Assembly (NCBI RefSeq): GCF_015350995.1 | Contig: NZ_JADKRW010000004.1 | Location: forward strand, 404,126 to 468,125 | DNA: 64,000 nt | DNA from: Curtobacterium sp. VKM Ac-1393 | GTDB taxonomy: Bacteria > Actinomycetota > Actinomycetes > Actinomycetales > Microbacteriaceae | Reading direction: 5' to 3' | Shown: in pieces, positions 40,364-48,710 of the stretch | Numbering within the stretch: position 1 is the stretch's first letter | Layout of the letters: each line of letters opens with the position of its first letter | Notes under the pieces: model-generated | The model's database searches: none | The model's input: the letters and a program-made list of their open reading frames with translations, nothing else | Told to the model about the DNA's origin: nothing | Program-made: the position numbers and the translations under genes

Positions 40364-41626
40364 CTACCCGAGCGCCGACTGCACGTCGGTGTCTGCGGTA
40401 CCGAGGAGCGACTCCGGGTCGCCGCCCGCGATCGACTTCTGCGTCGCGGTGTCGAGCGCGGTGAGCACGTCGCCGCTGTTCACGACGCCGGGCAGGAGCG
40501 GGATCGTCGTGCCGGGCAGACCCGTCAGCGCCGCGACGGTGGGGTTCGCGTCGACGTCGGCGGCGGTGACGTCGGTGCGCAGGGACGGCCAGCCGGAGCC
40601 GAGCGCCCACTTCGTGGCGACGGTCTTCTCGTTGAAGTACCGCAGGAAGTCCTCGGCCGCGGCCTGCTTCGGGTCGTCGGTCTGCGCGGTGACGCCGAGC
40701 GAGATGCCGATGGCCGAGGCGACCTGTGCCTTCGGCCCGGCCGGGATCGCGGCGATGCCGTAGTCGATGTCGGAGGCCTTCGCGACGCCCGCCATCCACG
40801 GGCCACCGATCTCCATGGCGGTCTTGCCCGCGGTGAAGAGCTTGTCGGCCGCGATGCCGTCGACACCGGTCGGCGAGATCTTGTCCTGCCGGATCGCCTT
40901 CGCCCAGTACTCGAGCGTCTCGACGTTGGCTGCGGAGTCGATCGTCGACTTCGTGCCGGCGTCGTTCGTGATCGACCCGCCGTTGCCCGCGAACAGGCTC
41001 GGCCAGATGCCGTTGCCGACCGTCTGGTGGTCCGGCAGCACCAGGCCGTACTGCTCCGGGGTGCCGTCGCCGTTCTCGTCCTTCGTCAGCTTCTTCGCGT
41101 CGGCGACCCACTCGTCCCACGTCGTCGGGAACGCGTCGATGCCGGCCTCGGCGAAGAGCTTCTTGTTGTAGATCACGGACAGGGGCACGAAGCCGCTCGG
41201 GACGCCGTACTCCTTGCCGTCGACCTGCTCCATCGCGACGGCCTGGTCCTTGAGCGCGCCGGTGTTGCTGGTGTCGTCGTCGTAGAAGTCGCTCAGGTCG
41301 ACGAGCGCCTTCTTCTCGGCGTAGACGGGCAGTCGGTCCGAGGTCATCGCGACGATGTCGGGGCCCTTCTTCGCCGTCAGCGCGGGGAGCATCGTGTCGT
41401 CGATGACCGCCCACGTCTTCGTCTGGGTCGTGATCGTGACCTTGTCCTGCGACTCGTTGAAGTCCTTGACGATGCCGTCGAGGACCTTGCCGTCGGCCTC
41501 GGTGTACCCGTGCCAGAACGTCAGGTCGACGTGGGCGTTCGCGGACGATCCGGGGGAGCCGGCGCACCCGGCCAGGGAGATCGCCGCCGCTGTTGCGAGC
41601 GCGACGACCGCGATGTGCTTCTTCAT
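40364..41626 (-). CDS. Sugar ABC transporter substrate-binding lipoprotein
   Basis: 420-residue extracytoplasmic solute-binding protein, family 1. Signal with lipobox LAGC (Cys about 21), then DLTFWHGYTEADGKVLDGIVKDFNES, typical of carbohydrate binders. ATG 41626 (MKKHIAVVALATAAAISLAGC) preferred to one nine codons upstream. First gene of the importer operon; the LacI-type operator lies 54-73 bases upstream. Likely ligand: oligosaccharide released by the sialidase or similar (inference). Confidence 0.93.
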   Translation of the reverse strand: MKKHIAVVALATAAAISLAGCAGSPGSSANAHVDLTFWHGYTEADGKVLDGIVKDFNESQDKVTITTQTKTWAVIDDTMLPALTAKKGPDIVAMTSDRLPVYAEKKALVDLSDFYDDDTSNTGALKDQAVAMEQVDGKEYGVPSGFVPLSVIYNKKLFAEAGIDAFPTTWDEWVADAKKLTKDENGDGTPEQYGLVLPDHQTVGNGIWPSLFAGNGGSITNDAGTKSTIDSAANVETLEYWAKAIRQDKISPTGVDGIAADKLFTAGKTAMEIGGPWMAGVAKASDIDYGIAAIPAGPKAQVASAIGISLGVTAQTDDPKQAAAEDFLRYFNEKTVATKWALGSGWPSLRTDVTAADVDANPTVAALTGLPGTTIPLLPGVVNSGDVLTALDTATQKSIAGGDPESLLGTADTDVQSALG

Positions 41627-41679
41627 CGAAAACCTGCCATCCGTCCCGCACAACGGTGTGCGAGACCTCGTCCATGCCG

Positions 41680-41699
41680 GATTTACACCGGTGTAAATC
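41680..41699. promoter_or_regulatory. LacI operator upstream of importer operon
   Basis: GATTTACACCGGTGTAAATC, a perfect 20-base palindrome with the central CG typical of LacI/GalR sites. It lies between the importer operon and the lacI-like gene. Confidence 0.85.
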
Positions 41700-41736
41700 T
41701 GGACAGTAGTCGGTGCTCGACCAGCAGGTCAAGGGG

Positions 41737-42786
41737 TCAGGCGGAGACCGTGCGTTCCACGGTCACCGGCGCCGACGAGGCCCGGACGACCAGGGCGTGC
41801 GGCGAGCGCAGGACCGCAGGGGCAGCGGCCGTCCCCGCCTCGAGCTGCTCGACCAGGACCCCGACGGCCGTCGCCGCGACGCGGTCCAGGTCCGCCGACA
41901 CCGTGGTCAGGGCAGGCGTCGCGAACGCGGACTCCTCGATGTCGTCGAAGCCGACGACCGCGACGTCGTCCGGCACGGTCCGACCCGCGAGCTGCAGTGC
42001 ACTCATCGCACCGAGCGCCAGGGCGTCGTTGCAGCAGACGATCCCGTCGACCTCGACGCCGGAGCCGAGCAGTGCCCGCGCCGCCGCCGCACCCTCGGCC
42101 CGGTGCCAGAGCGCGGTCGGCACGACGCGCTCCTGCCGGAACGCGACGCCGTGTTCGGCGAGCGCCTCGCGGTACCCGCGCAACCGTTCCTGCGCGGTCC
42201 GCACCGGGCCGGACGGGTCCGAGCCGATGAACGCGATGGACCGTCGCCCGGCACCCAGCAGGTGCGCGGTCGCGTCGTGCAGGGCATCGGCGTTGGACAT
42301 CGTGATGAACGTGACCGGACTGTCCGGGATCGGCTCACCGAGCACCACGAGGGGGAACTTCACCTCGAGCGCGGACGCATCGCTCGACCGCACCGTCAGG
42401 GGGCTGTAGATGATGCCGTCGATCGAGTGCTCGCGCATCCGGGTGATCGCGTCGGCCTCGCGCACGCCGCTCGCGGTCTGCTCGATGAGCACCGTGTAGC
42501 CCACGGCACCGGCGGCGCGGATGACGGCGTCGGCGAGCTCGGCGAAGTACGCCTGCCGCAGTTCCGGGACCGCCAGGCCGATGACCTTCGACCGCCCGGC
42601 GCGGAAGTTCCGGGCCGACACGTTGAGCTCGTACCCGAGTTCATCCACCGCCGCCATCACCCGGTCGTGGGTGCGGGCGGAGACGTGCTCGTAGCCCGAC
42701 AGGACGTTCGAGACGGTCTTCTTCGAGACACCCGCGACGGCCGCGACGTCGCTCATCGTGGGGGGCGAGCGGTGTCCCTGCGCCAT
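41737..42786 (-). CDS. LacI family transcriptional regulator
   Basis: 349 residues. HTH TMSDVAAVAGVSKKTVSNVLSGYEHVSARTHDRVMAAVDELGYELN (residues 10-55) with hinge helix, then a periplasmic-binding-like effector domain (VIGLAVPELRQAYFAELADAVIRAA, DGIVCCNDALALGAMSAL, DDVAVVGFDDIEESAFATPALTTV). Lies immediately upstream of the importer operon on the same strand; the perfect palindrome at 41680 is its probable site, so it represses the locus until the sugar signal is present. Confidence 0.92.
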   Translation of the reverse strand: MAQGHRSPPTMSDVAAVAGVSKKTVSNVLSGYEHVSARTHDRVMAAVDELGYELNVSARNFRAGRSKVIGLAVPELRQAYFAELADAVIRAAGAVGYTVLIEQTASGVREADAITRMREHSIDGIIYSPLTVRSSDASALEVKFPLVVLGEPIPDSPVTFITMSNADALHDATAHLLGAGRRSIAFIGSDPSGPVRTAQERLRGYREALAEHGVAFRQERVVPTALWHRAEGAAAARALLGSGVEVDGIVCCNDALALGAMSALQLAGRTVPDDVAVVGFDDIEESAFATPALTTVSADLDRVAATAVGVLVEQLEAGTAAAPAVLRSPHALVVRASSAPVTVERTVSA

Positions 42787-42869
42787 CCGCGTCCCCTCTC
42801 TCGCGTCCGGAATGCGTTGGGCAGGAACCTACCGCACCAGCGTGGTGCGGATCGGCCGTCCCGGTCCGG

Positions 42870-43370
42870 TCAGGGCCGGCGGTCCCCGGGCGGCGTCCAC
42901 GACGGAGCTGCGTCCACGGCGGCACCGATGCTCCGCGCGATGATCCCGAGCTGTCTCGTCTGGGCCGCAGTGAGCGTGTCGAAGACCAGGCGCTCGACCA
43001 GGGCATGGTGCGCGGGCGTCGACTCGAGGACCTTGCCGTGCCCGTCCTCCGTCAAGACCGCGAGGGTGAAGCGGCCGTCCGTCGCGTCGACCACACGGTG
43101 CACCCACCCCTTCGCCTCGAGCCGCGTGACCGCGCGGGACAGCCGCGAGAGCGTCGAGCTCGCGTACCCGGCGAGCGTGCTCATCCGCAGGGTCCGGTCC
43201 GTCGCGGTGTCGAGAGCGGTGAGGACCCCGAGTTCGAAGTGCGTGAGGCCACTGTCTCGTTGGAGTTGGGCGTCCAGGGCGACCGGGAGCCGCTCGAGCA
43301 TCGTCGCCACCGCCGCCCAGATCTCGAGCCGTTCGTCGTGCAGGCCGTGTGGTTCGTCGCGCGGTGCCAT
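42870..43370 (-). CDS. MarR family transcriptional regulator
   Basis: 166 residues. Winged helix about residues 40-110 (LTHFELGVLTALDTATDRTLRMSTLAGYASSTLSRLSRAVTRLEAKGWVHR) with wing DATDGRFTLAVLTEDG. ATG 43370 chosen because upstream in-frame codons run into the operator. Divergent from the SDR at 43478, with two MarR-type palindromes between them. Confidence 0.88.
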   Translation of the reverse strand: MAPRDEPHGLHDERLEIWAAVATMLERLPVALDAQLQRDSGLTHFELGVLTALDTATDRTLRMSTLAGYASSTLSRLSRAVTRLEAKGWVHRVVDATDGRFTLAVLTEDGHGKVLESTPAHHALVERLVFDTLTAAQTRQLGIIARSIGAAVDAAPSWTPPGDRRP

Positions 43371-43391
43371 CACCGCATCGTACGGCCGATG

Positions 43392-43439
43392 ACTTGCCTG
43401 AGCAAGTAAATCGCCGTACGGTGACTTGCTCAGGCAAGT
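43392..43439. promoter_or_regulatory. Double MarR operator
   Basis: Two sites: ACTTGCCTGAGCAAGT (43392-43407) and ACTTGCTCAGGCAAGT (43424-43439). Each has perfect 6-base arms and each is the exact reverse complement of the other, centres 32 bases (three helical turns) apart, between divergent genes. Confidence 0.85.
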
Positions 43440-43477
43440 CACTGCGTCGAGCGACGCGGTGCGACGAAGGAGGATCC

Positions 43478-44269
43478 ATGGACCTGCAGCTCCGAGGCAG
43501 AACGGCGTTCATCAGCGGATCGACGCAGGGCATCGGGTACGCGATCGCCTCCGCACTCGCGGCCGAGGGCATGCGAGTGATCGTCAACGGTCGAGAGGAC
43601 GCCCGGGTCGAGGCAGCCGTCGATCGCCTGCGGCGTGACCAGCCGGGAGCCACGGTGTCCGGGATCGCGGCCGACTTCGGCGACCCGGGCGCCGTCACCC
43701 GACTGCTCGGGTCACTCGACGCCGTCGACGTCCTCGTCAACAACGTGGGACTCTTCGGCCTCGCCGCCTTCGAATCGATCGCCGACGAGGACTGGGCCCG
43801 GTACTTCGAGGTCAACGTGATGAGCGGGGTCCGCCTGTCGCGGCACCTGCTCGGCGGGATGCTCGAACGCGGGTGGGGCCGCATCGTGTTCATCGGGAGC
43901 GAGTCGGGCGTGAACGTCCCCGCGGACATGGTGCACTACGGCGTCACCAAGGCCGCGGTGATCGCGCTCGCGAACGGACTCGCGAAGCAGACGCGCGGGA
44001 CCTCGGTCACGATCAACACGGTCCTCGGTGGTCCCACGTACTCCGACGGTGTCGCGACGACGGTCGAGGCCATCGCCGAGACGCAGGCACTTCCGGTCGA
44101 GGCGATGCAGGCCGCGATCATCGGTCAGAACCGGACCAGCCTGCTCGAGCGCTTCATCGACCCGGCCGAGATCGCGGCGCTCGTCACCTACCTCGCGAGC
44201 CCGTTGTCCTCCGCGACGAACGGCGCCGCGATCCGAGCCGACGGCGGCGTCCTGACCGGGCTCCTGTAG
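43478..44269 (+). CDS. Short-chain dehydrogenase/reductase
   Basis: 263 residues. SGSTQGIGYAIA coenzyme loop, NNVGLFG, catalytic Ser in VFIGSESGVNV and Tyr-x3-Lys in HYGVTKAAVIA. Ends IRADGGVLTGLL, as in FabG-like enzymes. Strong AAGGAGGA before ATG. Target of the divergent MarR regulator. Confidence 0.9.
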   Translation: MDLQLRGRTAFISGSTQGIGYAIASALAAEGMRVIVNGREDARVEAAVDRLRRDQPGATVSGIAADFGDPGAVTRLLGSLDAVDVLVNNVGLFGLAAFESIADEDWARYFEVNVMSGVRLSRHLLGGMLERGWGRIVFIGSESGVNVPADMVHYGVTKAAVIALANGLAKQTRGTSVTINTVLGGPTYSDGVATTVEAIAETQALPVEAMQAAIIGQNRTSLLERFIDPAEIAALVTYLASPLSSATNGAAIRADGGVLTGLL

Positions 44270-44277
44270 GTGGCACG

Positions 44278-45492
44278 TCAGCCCAGGTGCGCGTAGTCGG
44301 GCAGGTCGATCGCGTCCGCCGGCGGCGTGAAGAACCGGTCGCCGAGCCGACCGATGACCGGCGTCGACGCGACCCGGACCGCAGCGCCGAAGGCGGCGAT
44401 GCCGAGCCGGCTCTTCGGGTTCGCGACCCGCGGGACCCCCGGCGGCAGCTGCTGCGCCTGGGTGACGTACGGGCGCATGATCCGCTCGTAGCCCCGGAAG
44501 GCGTCGCGGTGGTCGACGTGGGCCGCGAGCTCGCCAGCCAGCACGTAGGCCCCGGTGAGCGACAGACTCGTGCCCATGCCACTGACCGGCGAGGCGCAGT
44601 ACGCCGCATCGCCCACGAGCGCCACCCGACCATCGGACCACCGCGGCGCCCGGACCTGCCCGATCGACTCGGAGTACAGGTCATCGGCGGCGTCGATGCC
44701 CGCGAGCACGCGCCCCGCCTCCCACCCGGCGTCCGCGAACACGGTGCGCAGGCGCCGGCGCTGCTCCTCGATCGTCCGCCGTTCGGAACCCGCACGCTCC
44801 CGCGTCCGGTCGGTCACGAACGACAGCGTCGCCCGGATCGTGCCGTGCGGGTCCGGGCGGAGCGTGACCGACCGCCCACCCGGCGCGTTGTACCAGCGCC
44901 ACCAGTCGTCGTCCGCGGCCGTGCGGGGGATCGTCGCGTACGACGTCTCGAGGCCGAGCGAGCGGATCTGCGGCTCGTCGCCGAAGACCAGTCGACGGGT
45001 GCTCGAGCCGATGCCGTCCGCCGCGACCACCAGATCGAACCGCTCCTCCGTGCCGCGCTCGAACTGCACGGTCACGCCGTCGCCGTCGCCCGCGATGCCG
45101 GTGATCCGGTCGCCGAAGCGGTACTCGGTGGTGTCGGTGGTCCGGCTGACCAGCAGTTGCGCCAGGTCACCGCGCAGGATCTCGAGCTCCGCCGTGGCAC
45201 CACCCGAGTCCGAGGTGCCGGCGGGGAACTCCGCGATGACGGAGCCGGAACGGCCGATGAACCGCGTGCCGACCTCACCGGTCGTCGCGGCGCGGATGTC
45301 GTCCTCGATGCCCATCCGCCGCGAGACCTCGCGACCGGCACCCCGCACGTCGACGTTCTGTCCACCGGTCCGGAGCTCCGGAGCGCGCTCGACGATCGTC
45401 GTGTCGTACCCGTAGCGGTGCAGCCAGTAGGCCAGGGCGGGCCCGGCGATGCTCGCGCCGGAGATGAGGACGCGCTTGCGATCGGTCGACAT
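44278..45492 (-). CDS. FAD-dependent monooxygenase
   Basis: 404-residue group A flavin hydroxylase. GASIAGPALAYWLHRYGYDTTIVER is the FAD Rossmann start, DGIGSSTRRLVFG the DG motif, and ALVGDAAYCASPVSGMGTSLSLTGAYVLAGEL the GD motif. TetX/PHBH-like; substrate could be an aromatic compound or an antibiotic (inference). ATG 45492 has GAGG upstream. Divergent from a MarR gene sharing an operator. Confidence 0.9.
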   Translation of the reverse strand: MSTDRKRVLISGASIAGPALAYWLHRYGYDTTIVERAPELRTGGQNVDVRGAGREVSRRMGIEDDIRAATTGEVGTRFIGRSGSVIAEFPAGTSDSGGATAELEILRGDLAQLLVSRTTDTTEYRFGDRITGIAGDGDGVTVQFERGTEERFDLVVAADGIGSSTRRLVFGDEPQIRSLGLETSYATIPRTAADDDWWRWYNAPGGRSVTLRPDPHGTIRATLSFVTDRTRERAGSERRTIEEQRRRLRTVFADAGWEAGRVLAGIDAADDLYSESIGQVRAPRWSDGRVALVGDAAYCASPVSGMGTSLSLTGAYVLAGELAAHVDHRDAFRGYERIMRPYVTQAQQLPPGVPRVANPKSRLGIAAFGAAVRVASTPVIGRLGDRFFTPPADAIDLPDYAHLG

Positions 45493-45507
45493 GTTGCCTC
45501 GAATCTT

Positions 45508-45530
45508 GATTACCAATGATATTGGCAATC
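45508..45530. promoter_or_regulatory. MarR operator between monooxygenase and marR-like gene
   Basis: GATTACCAAT-gat-ATTGGCAATC: 10-base arms with one mismatch; AT-rich. Between the divergent monooxygenase (45492) and MarR (45552) starts. Confidence 0.8.
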
Positions 45531-45551
45531 TACACGACTAACATCGACATC

Positions 45552-46082
45552 GTGCCGCACGACGACCCGACCGACCCCGCACCTGCTCCGACCGCGCGCC
45601 GAGACCGCGAGGACCGACGCGACCGCCAGACCGCGCGCCGTGACGGACGTCCCCTGCTGGACGACGACATCCGCGCCCGGGTCCAACAGGTCGGAGTCCG
45701 CCAGCAACGGTTCGAGCGACACCTCGCCCGGGCACTCGACGTCGATGCGGCCGGGCTCGAGGCGATGGACCACCTCATCTCCCACGGCCCGTCGACCCCC
45801 ACCGAGCTCGCACGACGGCTCGAGGTGTCCACCGCCGCGATGACCCTCGTGCTCAACCGTCTCGAGACCGCCGGGCACGTCCGGCGTGACCGGCACCCCA
45901 GCGACGGCCGGAAGCTCGTGGTCACCGCCGCCGAGCAGTCGTCGGACCGTGCGTACGACCTCGTGCTGCCGCTCATCGACGGGATCGAGGACGCCGTCGC
46001 CGGGATGGACGCCACCGAACGCGCCACGGTGCAGGCGTTCCTGGACCGGCTGATCGGGATCTACGACGACGCGATGGACTGA
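45552..46082 (+). CDS. MarR family transcriptional regulator
   Basis: 176 residues. An Arg/Asp-rich N-terminal extension of ~45 residues precedes the winged helix (AMDHLISHGPSTPTELARRLEVSTAAMTLVLNRLETAGHVRRDRHPSDGRKLVV). GTG at 45552 chosen over an ATG at 45516 because the latter lies inside the operator, and TAACAT sits 10 bases before GTG. The extension is unusual for the family. Tail-to-tail with the next gene. Confidence 0.87.
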   Translation: MPHDDPTDPAPAPTARRDREDRRDRQTARRDGRPLLDDDIRARVQQVGVRQQRFERHLARALDVDAAGLEAMDHLISHGPSTPTELARRLEVSTAAMTLVLNRLETAGHVRRDRHPSDGRKLVVTAAEQSSDRAYDLVLPLIDGIEDAVAGMDATERATVQAFLDRLIGIYDDAMD

Positions 46083-46358
46083 TCAGTCGACCGCGTCGGG
46101 AGACCACAGTCGCTCCCCGAGGTTCCACCGCGCCAACGCCTCGACCTGCGCCTTCGCGCTCTCCAGGCTCGTGTGGTCACCGAAGACCTCACCGGACCAC
46201 CCACGGACCTCGTACCGGTGCGTGAACACGACGGTCCCGATGTGGGACCGGCCAGCACGCGCTTCCCAGCGGTCGACCTCGGTCGTGGTCCAGGTCGTCG
46301 AGTCGCGCGCGAGCACACCACTCGGCTGGGGCGGGGAGTTCGGCTGCGAGGAGGACAT
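46083..46358 (-). CDS. Small hypothetical protein, 91 aa
   Basis: Soluble; TWTTTEVDRWEARAGRSHIGTVVFTHRYEVRGWSGEVFGDHTSLESAKAQVEALARWN. No family recognised. GAGGAGGAC-like region overlaps the start. Stop codon abuts that of the MarR gene (TGATCA). Confidence 0.55.
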   Translation of the reverse strand: MSSSQPNSPPQPSGVLARDSTTWTTTEVDRWEARAGRSHIGTVVFTHRYEVRGWSGEVFGDHTSLESAKAQVEALARWNLGERLWSPDAVD

Positions 46359-46487
46359 GGCCTGTTCCGGTCGGCAAGGCACGAAGGGATCGTGCCGGCA
46401 GCCGGGGGCTCGGGTCACCTGCGTCCGACGGTAGTCCTCTGACGGCGTCGTCGCCCCGAGATCCGGCCGTCGACGCGCTGCGCCGTG

Positions 46488-46531
46488 CGGACGGGAGGCC
46501 CGTGACGGGCCCGCACCGTTCCTCCCGTCCG
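46488..46531. terminator. Dispersed intergenic hairpin, copy 9 (imperfect)
   Basis: CGGACGGGAGG / CCTCCCGTCCG outer arms, inner part ACGG/CCGT with mismatches. Lies 13 bases beyond the 3' end of the RibD-like reductase gene. Confidence 0.65.
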
Positions 46532-46544
46532 CCACCCCGTGCGG

Positions 46545-47195
46545 TCAGTGCGCCGCTCGCGTGAACGTGCGGTGCACGACGCCGGACGGCGACGCGACCG
46601 TCTCGACGGCGAAGCGATCCTCGATCCGCTCGAGCCCGTCCCACAGCCGCTCGCCCCGGCCGAGCACGATCGGCACCTCGACCAGGTGCAGGTGGTCGAC
46701 CAGGTCGGCCTGCAGGAACTCGCGGACCGTCTCGACCCCGCCGCCGATCCGGACGTCACGCCCCGGAGCCGCCTGACGGGCGAGCTCGAGCGCCTCCGCC
46801 GGGGTCGCGTCGACGAAGTGGAAGGTCGTGCCGCCCGCCATCTCCAAGGGCTCGCGCGGATGGTGGGTCAGCACGAAGACCGGTGTGTGGAACGGCGGCT
46901 CGTCACCCCACCAGCCGGTCCAGTCGTCGTCCGGCCACGGCCCGCGCTGGGGCCCGAACTTGTTCCGCCCCATGATCTCGACGCCGATCTCCGGACCCCA
47001 CGCTCGTGCGAACTCGTCGTCCGGGCCGGTCGTCCCACCGGACGCGCCCTGCATCGCGCGGAAGGTCGCGGTCGCGGCGAACCACTCCATCAGGCGACCG
47101 TCGGCGTGCCCGAACGGATGGTCGAGCGACTGGTCCGCCCCGGCGCCGTAGCCGTCGAGCGAGATCGCGAAGTTGTGGACCCTGACCGTCGACAT
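46545..47195 (-). CDS. Dihydrofolate reductase-fold protein (RibD C-terminal type)
   Basis: 216 residues. VRVHNFAISLDGYGAG start, MGRNKFGP, FVLTHHPREPLEMAGGTTFHFVD and RIGGGVETVREFLQADLVDHLHLVEVPIVLGRGERLWDGL are standard for this reductase family found widely in actinobacteria, mostly of unknown substrate. Seventeen bases downstream of the SDR gene, so one operon. Confidence 0.88.
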   Translation of the reverse strand: MSTVRVHNFAISLDGYGAGADQSLDHPFGHADGRLMEWFAATATFRAMQGASGGTTGPDDEFARAWGPEIGVEIMGRNKFGPQRGPWPDDDWTGWWGDEPPFHTPVFVLTHHPREPLEMAGGTTFHFVDATPAEALELARQAAPGRDVRIGGGVETVREFLQADLVDHLHLVEVPIVLGRGERLWDGLERIEDRFAVETVASPSGVVHRTFTRAAH

Positions 47196-47212
47196 GCTGC
47201 TCCTGTCCTGCT

Positions 47213-47935
47213 TCAGAGGGTGGTGCCGGTCGCCGTCGCCAGGGCGTCGACGAGCGCTCGGCGGAACTGGACGTCCGCCACCGCCGGGTGCGGCTCTTGC
47301 CGCTCTCCGTGGAACCAGTAACCACCGCTGGTGGTGGCATCGGGGTCGGTCACGAGGGCCTCTTGCGTGCGGTGCCCGAGCTCGAGGTCGTCCGATGCCC
47401 CGGCACCACCCATCTTCGTGGGCACCCAGCCCGGGTCGACGGCGTTGCTCAGGACGCCGGGTCGCCGGGCAGCGACCTCGGCAGCGAGCGCGGTCACGAA
47501 GAGCTTGGTGTCCGAGTAGGTGTTCGTCTCCGCGGTGCCGTCCCAGTCGACCCCGTCCAGCCGGGGTCGGCCACCGCGGTGCATCCCGCTGCTCAGGTAC
47601 ACGTGCCGGGTCGGCGTGTGGAGCAGGGCGGTGAACAGGTACGGGGCGACGACGTTGACGGGCACCAGCGCGCGTCCGGAGATCACGCCGGCGTTGTGCA
47701 CGACGGCGTCGATCGGTTCGCCGGCGTCGAGGTCCCGCGCGGCGGCGATCACGGCCTCGCGGTCGGACAGGTCGGCGACGACGAGCGTGGCGCCGCGGTC
47801 GACCAGGTCGGCGACCGCCGCGGCGCGCTCGGTGCTGCGGGCGTGCACGACGACGTCGTGGCCGTCGGTCAGCAGGGTGTCGGCGGTCGCCCGCCCGAGG
47901 CCGTCGGTCGAGCCGGTGACGAGGATGCGGGACAT
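47213..47935 (-). CDS. Short-chain dehydrogenase/reductase
   Basis: 240 residues. TGSTDGLGRATA coenzyme loop, HNAGV, Ser in VYLSSGMH and Tyr-x3-Lys in TYSDTKLFV. The WDGTAETNTYSDTKLF region and PGWVPTKMGG resemble retinol dehydrogenase/WW-oxidoreductase-like SDRs. Upstream gene of a two-gene operon with the RibD-like reductase. Confidence 0.88.
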   Translation of the reverse strand: MSRILVTGSTDGLGRATADTLLTDGHDVVVHARSTERAAAVADLVDRGATLVVADLSDREAVIAAARDLDAGEPIDAVVHNAGVISGRALVPVNVVAPYLFTALLHTPTRHVYLSSGMHRGGRPRLDGVDWDGTAETNTYSDTKLFVTALAAEVAARRPGVLSNAVDPGWVPTKMGGAGASDDLELGHRTQEALVTDPDATTSGGYWFHGERQEPHPAVADVQFRRALVDALATATGTTL

Positions 47936-47988
47936 GGGTTCATCATGCGCCCGGTGGTGGGCGCGTGTGCGGTGGGACCCAGCCGACG

Positions 47989-48558
47989 TCAGCCGATGAC
48001 GCCCGTGTGCTCGAGCACGATGTTCAGGCCGATCAGGATGAGGACCACACCGCCGGCGATCTCGGCGGGCTTGCCGAACCGGGCTCCGACACGGCGGCCG
48101 ACGAGCACGCCGGCGAAGGACAGCACGGCCGTCGTCACACCGATAAGCAGCACGGCGCCGCCGATCGACACCGGCAGGAACGCGAGGGTGACCCCGACCG
48201 CCAGGGCGTCGATGCTCGTCGCGACCGCCAGGACCAGGAGCTCACGGATCGGCAGGGTGTCGGTGTCCTGCTCGGTGTCCTCGTGCTTCGAGAACGCCTC
48301 CCACAGCATCTTCCCGCCGACCAGCGCGAGCAGCCCGAATGCGATCCAGTGGTCGAAGGACGCGATGGAGCGGGCGAACGCCGACCCGAGCAGCCAGCCG
48401 AGCAGGGGCATGAGCGCCTGGAACGCGCCGAACGTCAGCGCGATGACGAGGGCGTGCCGCACGTTGAAGCGCTTCATGTGCAAGCCCTTGCCGAGGGCGA
48501 CGGCGAAGGCGTCTGCGGAGACGCCGAGGGCGATGAGGAAGAGGGCCCAGAACGACAT
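47989..48558 (-). CDS. mntP: Manganese efflux pump MntP
   Basis: 189 residues, six spans in two related halves. Each half has the conserved Asp motif: GVSADAFAVALGKG (residues ~12-25) and ATSIDALAVGVTLAF (~112-126). Exports Mn2+. ATG at 48558 chosen since the protein then begins in the first span. I looked for the yybP-ykoY Mn riboswitch upstream and could not recognise it. Confidence 0.92.
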   Translation of the reverse strand: MSFWALFLIALGVSADAFAVALGKGLHMKRFNVRHALVIALTFGAFQALMPLLGWLLGSAFARSIASFDHWIAFGLLALVGGKMLWEAFSKHEDTEQDTDTLPIRELLVLAVATSIDALAVGVTLAFLPVSIGGAVLLIGVTTAVLSFAGVLVGRRVGARFGKPAEIAGGVVLILIGLNIVLEHTGVIG

Positions 48559-48710
48559 GGGGTGGCGCCTTTCGAGACGGTCGGACGGAGACGCCGACGT
48601 CTCAGGACCTGTCGATCCTGGCATGCCCGAACGCACGAAAAGGCCTGATCAGCGGTATTCGTCGCGCCGAATCCGGGGGTTGGTGCGCCCGCCCTGCGTT
48701 CGCGGGGGCG

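Noticed and set aside
48559..48690. A yybP-ykoY manganese riboswitch before mntP.
   Set aside because: I looked for the conserved GGGGAGUA-like and CUGGGGAG-type elements in the upstream strand and could not place them; a covariance-model search would settle it.
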